Shown: in pieces, positions 1 through 7,748 of the stretch
How positions within the stretch are numbered: the first letter of the stretch is position 1
Layout of the letters: every line of letters begins with the position of its first letter
Assembly (NCBI GenBank): GCA_023431385.1
Contig: JAEYWA010000050.1
Span: forward strand, 1 to 34,395
Direction of reading: 5' to 3'
DNA: 34,395 nucleotides
DNA from: Bacillota bacterium
Lineage (GTDB): Bacteria > Bacillota > Clostridia > Acetivibrionales > DSM-1351
Notes under the pieces: model-generated
Database searches by the model: none
Seen by the model: only the letters and a program-made list of their open reading frames with translations
Told to the model about the DNA's origin: nothing
Program-made: the position numbers and the translations under genes

Positions 1-199
1 CATAATTATCGAAGAGTACCCATTTCGGCGGACGGATAATGTCCCACGAGTTAAAGCTGATAAAAAAGCTGAACAGCATCGGGCCAAAGTAAAACAGGAC
101 CAGTCCGATAATTGCCGGTAATATAAAGAAGTAGCCCCATATCATGTTCGAATTTTTATATACAAAAGTACGCCTGCTCGGTTTATTCATTTTCTCCAT
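1..199 (-). CDS. Sugar ABC transporter permease, MalF/UgpA type (N-terminal fragment)
   Basis: This open frame runs off the left edge of the window, so only the first 66 residues are visible. It begins MEKMNKPSRR, followed by a hydrophobic segment (residues about 19-45, with GYFFILPAIIGLVLFY and a following F-x-P turn) and then the S-F-N-S-W region typical of the first periplasmic loop of binding-protein-dependent sugar permeases. An AGGTG ribosome site lies about nine bases before the ATG at 199. It follows the binding lipoprotein on the same strand, across a 98-bp gap with a stem-loop, as expected for an SBP-permease operon. The partner permease should lie just outside the window. The sugar cannot be told. 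Confidence 0.85.
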   Translation of the reverse strand, partial: MEKMNKPSRRTFVYKNSNMIWGYFFILPAIIGLVLFYFGPMLFSFFISFNSWDIIRPPKWVLFDNY

Positions 200-222
200 G
201 AGTCTTCACCTTTCAAAAGAAA

Positions 223-272
223 GGTCCCCTCCGAAAGCATTCCGATACCATTTTGCATTTCCGGAGGGGACC
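223..272 (-). terminator. Stem-loop between binding protein and permease genes
   Basis: An 11-bp perfect inverted repeat (223-233 with 262-272) has a GC-rich GGTCCCCTCCG arm and a 28-base loop. It sits between the lipoprotein stop and the permease start on the minus strand and has no long T-run. Such hairpins in SBP-permease gaps commonly hold back transcription or stabilise the upstream mRNA, giving more binding protein than permease. That role is inferred from position. Confidence 0.6.
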
Positions 273-297
273 ACTATAATCAAACAAATAATTTTTG

Positions 298-1707
298 TTA
301 TTTATCCCAGTATCCCTGCCACTTGCCAGATGTCTTCTCTTCCAGGATCTTGACCATTTCTTGTGCCGTCTTGTTTCCCAGCCATAGCTTGTCCATTTCA
401 GGGCTAATTGTCTGGTCTACAATAGGTCCGAAATTCTTTAGGTTGACATTCTCAGGAGTGATGGAAATATTCATTATAGATGGTACTGCCTTCAGGAAGT
501 CCGCAGTGTGCTTGTTCATGTCGGACCACTGGGTAAATTTACCTTCGTCAGTGTAAAAACTCTTCAGGTTTGGCAGATTCATCTTTAAGACATTTTCATT
601 CAGATCGCCGTCTGTGACATACTGAAGGAACTTGAATGCCTGATCAGGGTACTTAGTGGTCGCTGACATCATGTAACAGGAAGCCCATGCGATTGATACT
701 GATGTCTTCATTGCTGGATATGGCGCAACGCCTACATCAAAGTTTTCTGTTACGAAATTCACGTCATCCCAGGTACCACTGGGCAGAATGCCGAGTTGTC
801 CATTGATGAGCATTGCAGCTGATGCTGGCAGGGATTTCGTAACGGCGATGGAAGGAGCTACATGATCCTTGTTTATCATATCCGATATGCCTTGCATAAC
901 CTGGATCGCTTCGGGAGAGCCCAGACCCAGTGCTTTTCCGTCAGGAGTCGCATAAGAAGCGCCGTTGTTATAAAGCAGGTTCATATTATGGAGCCAGAAG
1001 GTAGGGGCAAGGATACCATAAACTTTTATTGACTTGGGATCGAACCCCGCCTCGTTGGCGTGCTTTCCATTTTTGTCAGTTGTAATCTTCTTTGCTGCAG
1101 TTAACATTTCGTCCCACGTCCACGAGGATTTTGCATCTGTTGATGGAAACGGGATTCCAGCATCCTGGAATAGCTTTTTGTTGTAGTAAACCATCATGGT
1201 GGCAAGGCTGGAAGCCACTCCCCAGATCTTATTGTCACTGGATTTGAACAGGGCTGCGCCGACATATTTGTCTTCCGGAACAATTCCGTTCTTTTCGTAA
1301 TATGGTCTCAGATCGGCCCCAATACCTTTTTGTCCCCATTCTACAGGCAGGTATTCGTTTATGTAAAAAATGTCCGGAGTTGCATCTGCTGCAATCAAGG
1401 TGTTAATTTTACTCAGATAATCGTCATACTTGATGACTTCACCCTTTACTTCGATGTCGGGATTAGCTGCGTTAAACTTTTCTATGCTGTCCATATCAAG
1501 ATCTCTTTCAGAGCCTTCTCCCCATTTCAGGAAGCTGATAACCGCCTTTTCCTTAGTCTCTTCGACCAGAGCTGAGGGAGCTGTAGCTGTCGCCGAGCCC
1601 TCCGACACGGCTGACGCTCCGTCGTTCTTTGTTGTGCCGCAGCCTGCAAGTGAGGTTAAAAATAACATTACCACCAGAACAATACTTAAAATCTTTTTAC
1701 CTCTCAT
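298..1707 (-). CDS. Extracellular sugar-binding lipoprotein (SBP family 1)
   Basis: This is the solute receptor of a carbohydrate ABC importer, anchored to the outer face of the membrane. The protein of 469 residues opens with a lysine-rich stretch, a hydrophobic core and a lipobox L-A-G-C, giving lipidated Cys23, then a low-complexity Ser/Ala/Thr linker. The rest has the usual family 1 signatures: F-N-A-A-N-P-D-I early on, a P-D-I-F-Y segment, G-V-A-S-S-L-A, and a late Y-P-D-Q-A-F-K-F-L-Q-Y block. An in-frame ATG nine bases upstream (1716) abuts the AAAGG ribosome site, so I place the start at 1707, about nine bases after it. The gene is divergent from a YesM kinase, its probable controller. 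The ligand is unknown. Confidence 0.92.
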   Translation of the reverse strand: MRGKKILSIVLVVMLFLTSLAGCGTTKNDGASAVSEGSATATAPSALVEETKEKAVISFLKWGEGSERDLDMDSIEKFNAANPDIEVKGEVIKYDDYLSKINTLIAADATPDIFYINEYLPVEWGQKGIGADLRPYYEKNGIVPEDKYVGAALFKSSDNKIWGVASSLATMMVYYNKKLFQDAGIPFPSTDAKSSWTWDEMLTAAKKITTDKNGKHANEAGFDPKSIKVYGILAPTFWLHNMNLLYNNGASYATPDGKALGLGSPEAIQVMQGISDMINKDHVAPSIAVTKSLPASAAMLINGQLGILPSGTWDDVNFVTENFDVGVAPYPAMKTSVSIAWASCYMMSATTKYPDQAFKFLQYVTDGDLNENVLKMNLPNLKSFYTDEGKFTQWSDMNKHTADFLKAVPSIMNISITPENVNLKNFGPIVDQTISPEMDKLWLGNKTAQEMVKILEEKTSGKWQGYWDK

Positions 1708-1802
1708 TTTTTCCATCCTTTCTTAATTATATAATTAATGCCTCTTTCTAAATGATGTTTCGAATGCTATAATTATTGCTGAGAATTGGTCGACCCGCTA
1801 TT

Positions 1803-1829
1803 AGTATAGCATCTACATTCCAGTGACAA
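1803..1829 (-). promoter_or_regulatory. Candidate promoter of the binding-protein operon
   Basis: On the minus strand a TTGTCA box (1824-1829) is followed 15 bases later by TATACT (1803-1808), preceded by TG one base upstream (extended -10). The spacer is short, so this is a candidate only. It would give a leader of about 90 bases before the lipoprotein start, within the 179-bp gap between the divergent genes. Confidence 0.35.
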
Positions 1830-1886
1830 TGGTATTATTTTTAGATTTTTACCTGTAAAATATTTAGTTCTATGGGGGTCACCACC

Positions 1887-3683
1887 ATGAAGTATTTCCT
1901 GTATAATTTAAGAGGCTCTTTTAGGCGATTGAAGATAAGAGATAAAGTGTTTTTACTGGTTTTGATGGCGACTCTTATGTCAACCACCATCTTTTTTTCT
2001 ATTTCCTACATCATTTATCTTAATTCAGTCAAGACCAAGGCTCAAAGCTATAGTTACTATATGATCAGCCAGATGATTAAAAATACCGATTCCTATTTTA
2101 AAGGAATCGAAAGTATCGCCCTTTCCCTGGCTTATAACCATTACATCCAGAAAATTGCTGACAGCAATGCTGAGAATAAGGATTTTTACTCCTACAAGGA
2201 TGCGGAGTACATCGACAACGCCCTTAAGCTCTTCGTATACTCAAGGAACAACTTGCAGATTGCAGTTTTCATGGAAAACGACGTCAGTTCCTTTTTTACG
2301 CTTTACACCAGCATCAATCAGAATCCTAATTACAATTTCAAAGAGGATAAATGGTATACCGAAGCAAAAAATTCGAAGGAACGGAGGGTCATTCTAATCG
2401 ATAATCCTCAGAACTACTATGCAGAAAAAGATAGGAAACCTGTATATACTATGGTTTACAAGATCCATAGCTCCTTTACACAGGAAGTGATCGGGTACGT
2501 GCTTATGGATGTCGATAAGATGCAGTTTGAGGATTTTTTTAAGAACGAATACCTTGATATCGAGCATACAATTATATTGGACGAGAATGAAAACATAGTA
2601 TACAGCTACCCCGAAAATCCATCCTTCAGAATCGCTCAATACCTCCCGAAGGATCAGAAGTGGGGTTATTTCAGCAAGTCTATCGATTACAATGAATACA
2701 TGGTTATCTTCGGCACCTCTGAATATTCCAAATGGAAAATCGTTAACGTCCTGCCATATAAATCAATACTAAAGGACGTGGACAACCTTAAGACGTTGTT
2801 CATATTTATTTCCCTGTCTCTTTTCGTGGTGACCATTGTCATCTCCTACCGGTTTTCCAAGCGGATCACAAATCCATTGGTGCAACTGTCACGAGGTATG
2901 GAGAAGATCAAAAATGGCGAGTTTCAGTTCAGCGTTCCCGCCACCTCCGATGATGAAATCGGTGCTCTTGTCCAGGATTTTAACAGTATGACCAACCAGA
3001 TCGATTATCTGATAAAAAGGAACGAGACTATTGAACTGCTTCGGAAGGAAACAGAACTTCAGGCACTGCAGCATCAGATAAACCCGCATTTCCTGTACAA
3101 CACCCTTGAGATTGTGATAGGGCTGTCCAGCGAGAATGAGAGTAAAAAGGTGATAGCCATATGCAAGAATCTGGGCAGTATGTTCCGGTACAATTTGAAC
3201 AGTCAGAGGGTGGTATCCATACGGGATGAACTTAATCACATCCGTAGTTATACCCAAATACTGGAGTATCGATTCGAAGACAAATTCAGGGTAGAGTATT
3301 CAATCAATCCCGATGTGTATGAATACAAGACCGTTAAATTTATCCTGCAACCTTTTGTGGAAAACACCATAAGTCACGGGTTCAAAAACATTACCAGGGA
3401 TGGATTGTTGTTACTTAATGTCGATTGGCATGAAGAGCAAATACGTTTTACTATTTCAGACAACGGATCAGGAATCGAAGCGAAAAAACTGAATGCGATT
3501 CACTCTACCTTGCTACATTATGGTGAAAATTCCATTGAGAAATCCGATATACCGCAGCATCTGGGCATCATCAATGTATTTATGCGGTTAAAGCTCCTGT
3601 TCCAGGACCGTTTAGGCTTTTCCATCGAGAGTGTCCCGGGAAGGGGAACAACAGTAACAATAGAGATACCGCCAATCACATAG
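1887..3683 (+). CDS. Sensor histidine kinase, YesM family
   Basis: This membrane kinase probably senses an extracellular sugar or the loaded binding protein and phosphorylates the regulator encoded next to it. Order of parts in 598 residues: transmembrane segment about 20-45, extracellular sensor about 46-285, second transmembrane segment about 290-315, HAMP linker to about 370, then a His_kinase domain with H-Q-I-N-P-H-F-L-Y-N and phospho-accepting His401, and a C-terminal ATPase with Q-P-F-V-E-N (N box), D-N-G-S-G (G1) and a final G-R-G-T-T-V. An ATG at 1872 is in frame but has no ribosome site; the GGGGG about eight bases before 1887 favours this start. It is divergent from the SBP gene and 103 bp upstream of its response regulator. 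Confidence 0.92.
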   Translation: MKYFLYNLRGSFRRLKIRDKVFLLVLMATLMSTTIFFSISYIIYLNSVKTKAQSYSYYMISQMIKNTDSYFKGIESIALSLAYNHYIQKIADSNAENKDFYSYKDAEYIDNALKLFVYSRNNLQIAVFMENDVSSFFTLYTSINQNPNYNFKEDKWYTEAKNSKERRVILIDNPQNYYAEKDRKPVYTMVYKIHSSFTQEVIGYVLMDVDKMQFEDFFKNEYLDIEHTIILDENENIVYSYPENPSFRIAQYLPKDQKWGYFSKSIDYNEYMVIFGTSEYSKWKIVNVLPYKSILKDVDNLKTLFIFISLSLFVVTIVISYRFSKRITNPLVQLSRGMEKIKNGEFQFSVPATSDDEIGALVQDFNSMTNQIDYLIKRNETIELLRKETELQALQHQINPHFLYNTLEIVIGLSSENESKKVIAICKNLGSMFRYNLNSQRVVSIRDELNHIRSYTQILEYRFEDKFRVEYSINPDVYEYKTVKFILQPFVENTISHGFKNITRDGLLLLNVDWHEEQIRFTISDNGSGIEAKKLNAIHSTLLHYGENSIEKSDIPQHLGIINVFMRLKLLFQDRLGFSIESVPGRGTTVTIEIPPIT

Positions 3684-3786
3684 ACGTTTACCTTAGCTGC
3701 TTATACAAATTTTTCTGTGATGCCGGACAGACCGAAGCAATAGGAACGTTAGGGCCGGAAGGCCGATAGAATAGGAGTGGGTGAAA

Positions 3787-5400
3787 ATGTACCGCGTAAT
3801 GATTGTAGACGATGAAAAATTTGTAAGGAAAAGTATCATAAATCAGATAGAATGGGAACAGAGAGGACTTGTCCTGGCCGGAGAGGCAAATAATGGTGAG
3901 GATGCTCTGGGCCTTGTCGGCCTGGTAAAGCCTGATATCATCCTGGTCGATATCAAAATGCCGATCATGAATGGGATAGAACTGATAAGGAATGTGAAAA
4001 GGGACTATCCGGACATATATTTCATCGTTCTCAGTGGATATGACGATTTTGAATACACTAAAGAGGCTATTAAGCTAGGGATTACCAATTATATCAAAAA
4101 GCCCATTGACGAAAATGAACTTAATGAGACATTGTGCCTGATCGTCAACCTGATACGGCATCAAAAGGAAAGTGAGGAGCAAATCAGGGATATTTCCAGA
4201 CAGATCAAAAAGAGCAAGGCTATTGTATATGAGAAATACCTGAACAATCTTCTGTATCGTCAATACAACCTCTTCTCTGAAGAAGGGGTGGAATTCACAT
4301 ATGGGAATTTCAGTCTCCTGCTGGCCTATGTCAGTGAAGCATCCAGCACTAGCAATCTGCCGGAGCAGCTGGTTGAAACCATTCAGAAGGGTGTCTCGGA
4401 CATTCTGAAAACAATGCCGGATTATCTGCTCGATGCGTATGTCTTTTCAAACCCGCTTTGCCCGAACGAAATCAGAATTCTGTTGAATGGAGATGCGCTT
4501 TCCGGCCAATCTGACAGCATAGCCGGCAGATTGTATGCCTTGCTTCAAAAAGAACTCAGTCTTACGAAAACGCTGAGTATTTCTATATCCGTAAGTACTT
4601 CCTGTGACCGGACGCAGGCCATTCCGCAAATATACCAGCAATGTGTTGACCAGCTTAAGAGGAAGATCCTGCCGGGACAGCCGCCTGTACTTCACGGGGA
4701 GAATGCGGCCGTGAATGATTTCGTTTTTTCAGAGTTTATATACCACTCCGTCAATTTGCTGAAAGGATTTATTGAAAAAAGGGACCTACAGAATATCAAC
4801 AGGACCCTGGAAAAAATATTTGACGACAGGAATGAAAAGAAATTTACTGTTGCTTTACTGGAGAGCATTGTATTGGAAATCCATAATGCAGTCAAACGGG
4901 CTGTCGTGAAGCTTGATATGCGGATTCCGGGGTTTTCCGTCAACGACTTGTTTCAGCCGGACTACTTGCTGAAATTCAATGACTTGGCTGAACTGAAGCA
5001 GGATATTGCTTTGCTGATGAGTCAGTTCCTCGGACTGTCACATATGGAAGAGGGTACCTTGATCAACCGGATTCGGCAGTATATGTTGGAGCACTATGCA
5101 GAAAACCTGTCATTGTCAAAAATTGCACAGGAGCATTACCTGAATCCCAGTTACCTTTCGCAGCTATTCAAGAGCAAGACCGGAGAAAACATCTCCCGGT
5201 TTCTGGAGGATATACGGGTGGAAAAGGCCAAAGAACTACTGTCGAGTCTTTCGGTCTCGGTAGTGGATGTCGCATTTCTGGTGGGATATAACGATGCGAG
5301 GTATTTCAGCAAGGTTTTCAAAAAGAATACCGGTATGCAGCCATCGGTCTACCAAGAAAGGAATAACCCGGATTTTGTCCGGAAACAGACTGGGCAATAG
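3787..5400 (+). CDS. Response regulator with AraC-type output, YesN family
   Basis: This is the cytoplasmic partner of the preceding kinase and probably the activator of the divergent ABC operon. In 537 residues there is a receiver domain (1-120) with acidic pair D8-D9, phospho-acceptor D55 in L-V-D-I-K-M-P and the K105-P106 pair, a long middle region with no motif I recognise, and a C-terminal double helix-turn-helix of AraC type (about 425-530) with N-P-S-Y-L-S-Q-L-F-K and the closing V-A-F-L-V-G-Y-N-D-A-R-Y-F-S-K-V-F-K block. A GTG at 3781 lies only three bases after the AGGAG ribosome site, while ATG 3787 is nine bases after it, so 3787 is preferred. A hairpin (5400-5415) and a larger stem-loop follow the stop. 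Confidence 0.93.
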   Translation: MYRVMIVDDEKFVRKSIINQIEWEQRGLVLAGEANNGEDALGLVGLVKPDIILVDIKMPIMNGIELIRNVKRDYPDIYFIVLSGYDDFEYTKEAIKLGITNYIKKPIDENELNETLCLIVNLIRHQKESEEQIRDISRQIKKSKAIVYEKYLNNLLYRQYNLFSEEGVEFTYGNFSLLLAYVSEASSTSNLPEQLVETIQKGVSDILKTMPDYLLDAYVFSNPLCPNEIRILLNGDALSGQSDSIAGRLYALLQKELSLTKTLSISISVSTSCDRTQAIPQIYQQCVDQLKRKILPGQPPVLHGENAAVNDFVFSEFIYHSVNLLKGFIEKRDLQNINRTLEKIFDDRNEKKFTVALLESIVLEIHNAVKRAVVKLDMRIPGFSVNDLFQPDYLLKFNDLAELKQDIALLMSQFLGLSHMEEGTLINRIRQYMLEHYAENLSLSKIAQEHYLNPSYLSQLFKSKTGENISRFLEDIRVEKAKELLSSLSVSVVDVAFLVGYNDARYFSKVFKKNTGMQPSVYQERNNPDFVRKQTGQ

Positions 5401-5415
5401 GGCAGGTTCCTGCCC
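5400..5415 (+). terminator. Short GC hairpin at the response-regulator stop
   Basis: GGGCAGG (5400-5406) and CCTGCCC (5409-5415) are a perfect inverted repeat separated by two bases, starting in the stop codon. No T-run follows, so it may protect the 3' end rather than terminate. Confidence 0.35.
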
Positions 5416-5505
5416 GATTGACGGTTGATTACTTTAATAAGCCATACAAATTCGAATGATTGGACTTAGCACTATAAGTGCTGTGTATTCATCACTGAGA
5501 ATGAA

Positions 5506-5579
5506 AAAAGGTAATACCGCCTTTCAGCCAACGTTGTCGTAACATACTTACAACTTTGACAGGCATGGTATTACCTTTT
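5506..5579. terminator. Bidirectional terminator between convergent genes
   Basis: A 13-bp perfect inverted repeat (AAAAGGTAATACC at 5506-5518 and its complement at 5567-5579) extends inward through a CCT/AGG pairing. The outer arm gives an A-run on one side and a T-run on the other, as for a two-way intrinsic terminator serving the response regulator (plus) and the Dps gene (minus). The loop is long, about 40 bases. Confidence 0.7.
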
Positions 5580-5599
5580 ATATTATTTACATATCTGTT

Positions 5600-6034
5600 C
5601 TATTGAAGAATTGACTTTATAAACCACAAATTCTTGCTGTAATCTGCTACATGATCTTCAAAATCTGATACTATTCCAAAATCACCATCTGAATCTGCTT
5701 CATTTCTGATATCGGTCGCCAGGTTTTTCATATTATTCAAGTCTTCTTGAATTGTTTCAAGTAGGGCAGTACTGGAAATTTTGTCATCGTCTAATTCTGT
5801 TATAGATGTATTTTGCAGGTAATCTGCCATTTTAGCCAAAGGCTTCTCACCTCTAATCTTAATGTGTTCTGCCACTTCGTCATACTTTTTGAACATGTCA
5901 TCATACAATGTCTCGGTAAAATTGTGGAGCTGCATAAATTCTTTACCTACAACATTCCAATGCAAGTTGTGTAGTTTAATATTTAAAACAGCTAAATTTG
6001 ATAAATATTCATTCAATTTTTTATAGTCTTTCAT
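5600..6034 (-). CDS. dps: Dps-family ferritin-like protein
   Basis: This is a mini-ferritin that oxidises iron(II) with peroxide, stores it as ferric core and so protects DNA in stress. The 144-residue length fits the family. The inter-subunit ferroxidase ligands are all present with the expected spacing: H25 in L-H-W-N, H37, D52 and E56 (gaps of 12, 15 and 4, as in Listeria Dps). No lysine-rich DNA-binding tail is obvious at either end, apart from an N-terminal K-D-Y-K-K. A good AAAGGAG site lies eight bases before the ATG. The gene stands alone, converges on the YesN gene and is divergent from the zinc transporter. I did not find a clear PerR or Fur box in the 174-bp upstream gap. Confidence 0.93.
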   Translation of the reverse strand: MKDYKKLNEYLSNLAVLNIKLHNLHWNVVGKEFMQLHNFTETLYDDMFKKYDEVAEHIKIRGEKPLAKMADYLQNTSITELDDDKISSTALLETIQEDLNNMKNLATDIRNEADSDGDFGIVSDFEDHVADYSKNLWFIKSILQ

Positions 6035-6208
6035 GTAAAATTCTCCTTTATTATTTTTACTATATTTCTACAATAAAAGTATTACCTGCTTTTTTAATTT
6101 ATATGCACTAATTTAACGAGCTTTATGCTATTCACATTTTGATAATACTAGTGTTAATATGGGTATTAATATTAATTAGATATCAAAAATTTTGGGGGGT
6201 AATAATTG

Positions 6209-7021
6209 ATGGAAATGCAAAGTATTTTGTTTGCTTTTGGACTTACGCTATTTGCAGGGTTATCGACAGGAATAGGCAGTGCACTTGCATTCTTTACAAA
6301 AAGGACCAATACTAAGTTCCTATCCATTGCACTTGGTTTTTCAGCCGGAGTTATGATTTATGTATCCATGATTGAAATATTTGTTAAGGCTAAGGATTCA
6401 CTTGTTGAAGAATTAGGTAAAGTTGGAGGTTCATGGGCTACGGTGGCAGCCTTCTTTGGTGGAATATTTCTTATAGCTGCTATTGATAAGTTTGTACCAG
6501 CAGGTGAAAATCCTCATGAGCTTAAGAAGGTTGAGGATATAAACAGCAAAAATGTTGATATTAACCGTGGTAAGCTTATGAGGATGGGCATGTTTACTGC
6601 TCTTGCAATTGCTATTCACAACTTTCCAGAAGGGCTAGCAACCTTTACATCTGCTATAAAAGATCCTTCACTTGGAATTGCAATTGCCGTAGCTGTAGCA
6701 ATCCATAACATTCCTGAAGGAATTGCAGTTTCTATTCCGGTTTATTATGCAACAGGAGACAAGAAAAAAGCATTCAAGCTTTCTTTTCTTTCGGGGTTAT
6801 CAGAGCCGGCAGGTGCTATTATAGGTTATCTGATTCTTTTTAGATTTTTTAATGATGTTGTTTTCGGTGTGTTATTTGCCTCGGTGGCCGGTATTATGGT
6901 ATTTATTTCGCTGGATGAGCTTTTACCTACAGCAAGGGAATATGGTGAGGCTCACCTCTCAATTTACGGATTGATAGCAGGAATGATGGTTATGGCGGTG
7001 AGCTTATTAATGTTTATATAG
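6209..7021 (+). CDS. zupT: ZIP-family metal transporter, ZupT-like
   Basis: This inner-membrane transporter probably imports zinc and related divalent metals. The 270 residues hold about eight hydrophobic helices with a charged cytoplasmic loop after the third (about 95-125). The two metal-site motifs are clear: H-N-F-P-E-G and H-N-I-P-E-G on consecutive helices, as in E. coli ZupT, which is of similar length. A TTG at 6206 is in frame directly before the ATG at 6209; the GGGGGG ribosome site sits nine bases before the ATG, so I use 6209. It is divergent from dps, which hints at shared metal or oxidative-stress control. A perfect 12-bp palindrome ATTAATATTAAT at 6165-6176 lies between them, though it could be chance in AT-rich DNA. 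Confidence 0.92.
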   Translation: MEMQSILFAFGLTLFAGLSTGIGSALAFFTKRTNTKFLSIALGFSAGVMIYVSMIEIFVKAKDSLVEELGKVGGSWATVAAFFGGIFLIAAIDKFVPAGENPHELKKVEDINSKNVDINRGKLMRMGMFTALAIAIHNFPEGLATFTSAIKDPSLGIAIAVAVAIHNIPEGIAVSIPVYYATGDKKKAFKLSFLSGLSEPAGAIIGYLILFRFFNDVVFGVLFASVAGIMVFISLDELLPTAREYGEAHLSIYGLIAGMMVMAVSLLMFI

Positions 7022-7500
7022 ATACCGGTTTCAGATTATAAGTATGTTGAAGCAGTGTTTTTGATTGCTGAGAGTGGAGGGTAAGTATACTTGTTCATGA
7101 AGGTACTCAAGAGTTGTGTATCGGAAGTATATCAACACTGCTTCTATAAATTGTCTGACAGTCTATTTATTATTTGCTTGTTTGTAAATTACTCTTTATT
7201 ACATAATGATTTTTTCTTTTTCTTCTGATATTCTTCTCATTATATTGTATTCTTTTGAAATGAATGAGAGAATTCTCTTGTTTTATAAACTTTCGAGCTA
7301 CTTTTCTGAAGGTTTCCGGTAACAAAACCGGCTACCCGTCTACCTGAGTGTGTCTGTAATTGTCTAATAAGTTTTTAATTTAAAGATAGATATAAGTGAA
7401 GTAGATATATAAAGGCCAATCAAAAATACCTGTTATTAGTAAATTAAACATAAAAATACGACATGTTATGAGCAAAATGTACAAAAAATTATTAATAATA
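7022..7500. other. AT-rich intergenic stretch with inverted repeats
   Basis: I see no gene on either strand. It contains a perfect 11-bp inverted repeat (7049-7059 with 7134-7144) just after zupT, the palindrome AGAGAATTCTCT near 7274, and a hairpin CCGGT (7316-7320) with ACCGG (7327-7331) flanked by a GGT/ACC pairing. No riboswitch consensus that I know matches. Confidence 0.5.
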
Positions 7501-7502
7501 GG

Positions 7503-7531
7503 TTGACGTAATGTGCAAAAGTATATATAAT
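7503..7531 (+). promoter_or_regulatory. Sigma-A promoter of the sugar-acid operon
   Basis: TTGACG (7503-7508) and TATAAT (7526-7531) are separated by exactly 17 bases, close to the vegetative consensus. Transcription would start near 7538, giving a leader of about 210 bases before the LacI-family gene. The first operator-like repeat begins about 13 bases after the predicted start. Confidence 0.75.
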
Positions 7532-7546
7532 TCAAATATAGATTAT

Positions 7547-7571
7547 GTTAACCGATTTCGTAGATCGATAA
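7547..7571 (+). promoter_or_regulatory. Operator-like repeat, copy 1
   Basis: This 25-base element (core 7551-7569, with CGAT half-sites around a TTCGTAGAT centre) matches copy 3 at 21 of 25 positions. It lies just downstream of the predicted transcription start, where a bound LacI-type repressor would block RNA polymerase. Probable autoregulatory operator; the binding protein is inferred from adjacency. Confidence 0.55.
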
Positions 7572-7602
7572 ATCTATAACTATGATAAAATAGTAGATTT
7601 AT
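7568..7602 (+). repeat. Inverted repeat in operon leader
   Basis: ATAAATCTA (7568-7576) pairs perfectly with TAGATTTAT (7594-7602). An inner ACTAT/ATAGT pairing can extend the structure to a short loop. It overlaps the end of operator copy 1, so it could be an RNA hairpin in the leader or a further protein site. Confidence 0.45.
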
Positions 7603-7646
7603 GAAATGATGTTAACTCAATTTGCACTAAATCGGATATTATGTAA

Positions 7647-7665
7647 AGTGATTTAGTATATCGAT
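7647..7665 (+). promoter_or_regulatory. Operator-like repeat, copy 2
   Basis: This 19-base copy has a degraded left half-site (GAT in place of CGAT) but keeps the TTTAGTATATCGAT right half. It starts 96 bases after copy 1 and 32 bases before copy 3, both close to whole numbers of helical turns. Confidence 0.5.
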
Positions 7666-7674
7666 ACCATTGTT

Positions 7675-7699
7675 GTTAATCGATTACGTATATCGATGA
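7675..7699 (+). promoter_or_regulatory. Operator-like repeat, copy 3
   Basis: This is the most symmetric copy: ATCGAT at both ends of a 19-base core (7679-7697). It matches copy 1 at 21 of 25 bases and ends about 50 bases before the LacI-family start codon. Confidence 0.55.
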
Positions 7700-7748
7700 C
7701 TATATTGGTAATTGGTTTATACCATTATGAATAGAGGGGTTAGTGTAA

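Noticed and set aside
6165..6176. Palindrome ATTAATATTAAT as a PerR/Fur-type box between dps and zupT
   Set aside because: It does not match the PerR or Fur consensus, and such palindromes arise easily in AT-rich DNA.
7311..7340. Hairpin with GGT/CCGGT and ACCGG/ACC arms, resembling on the minus strand the 3' end of a c-di-GMP-I riboswitch
   Set aside because: The conserved upstream riboswitch segments (GCACAGGGCAAACC-like) are absent on either strand, and no suitably oriented gene follows.
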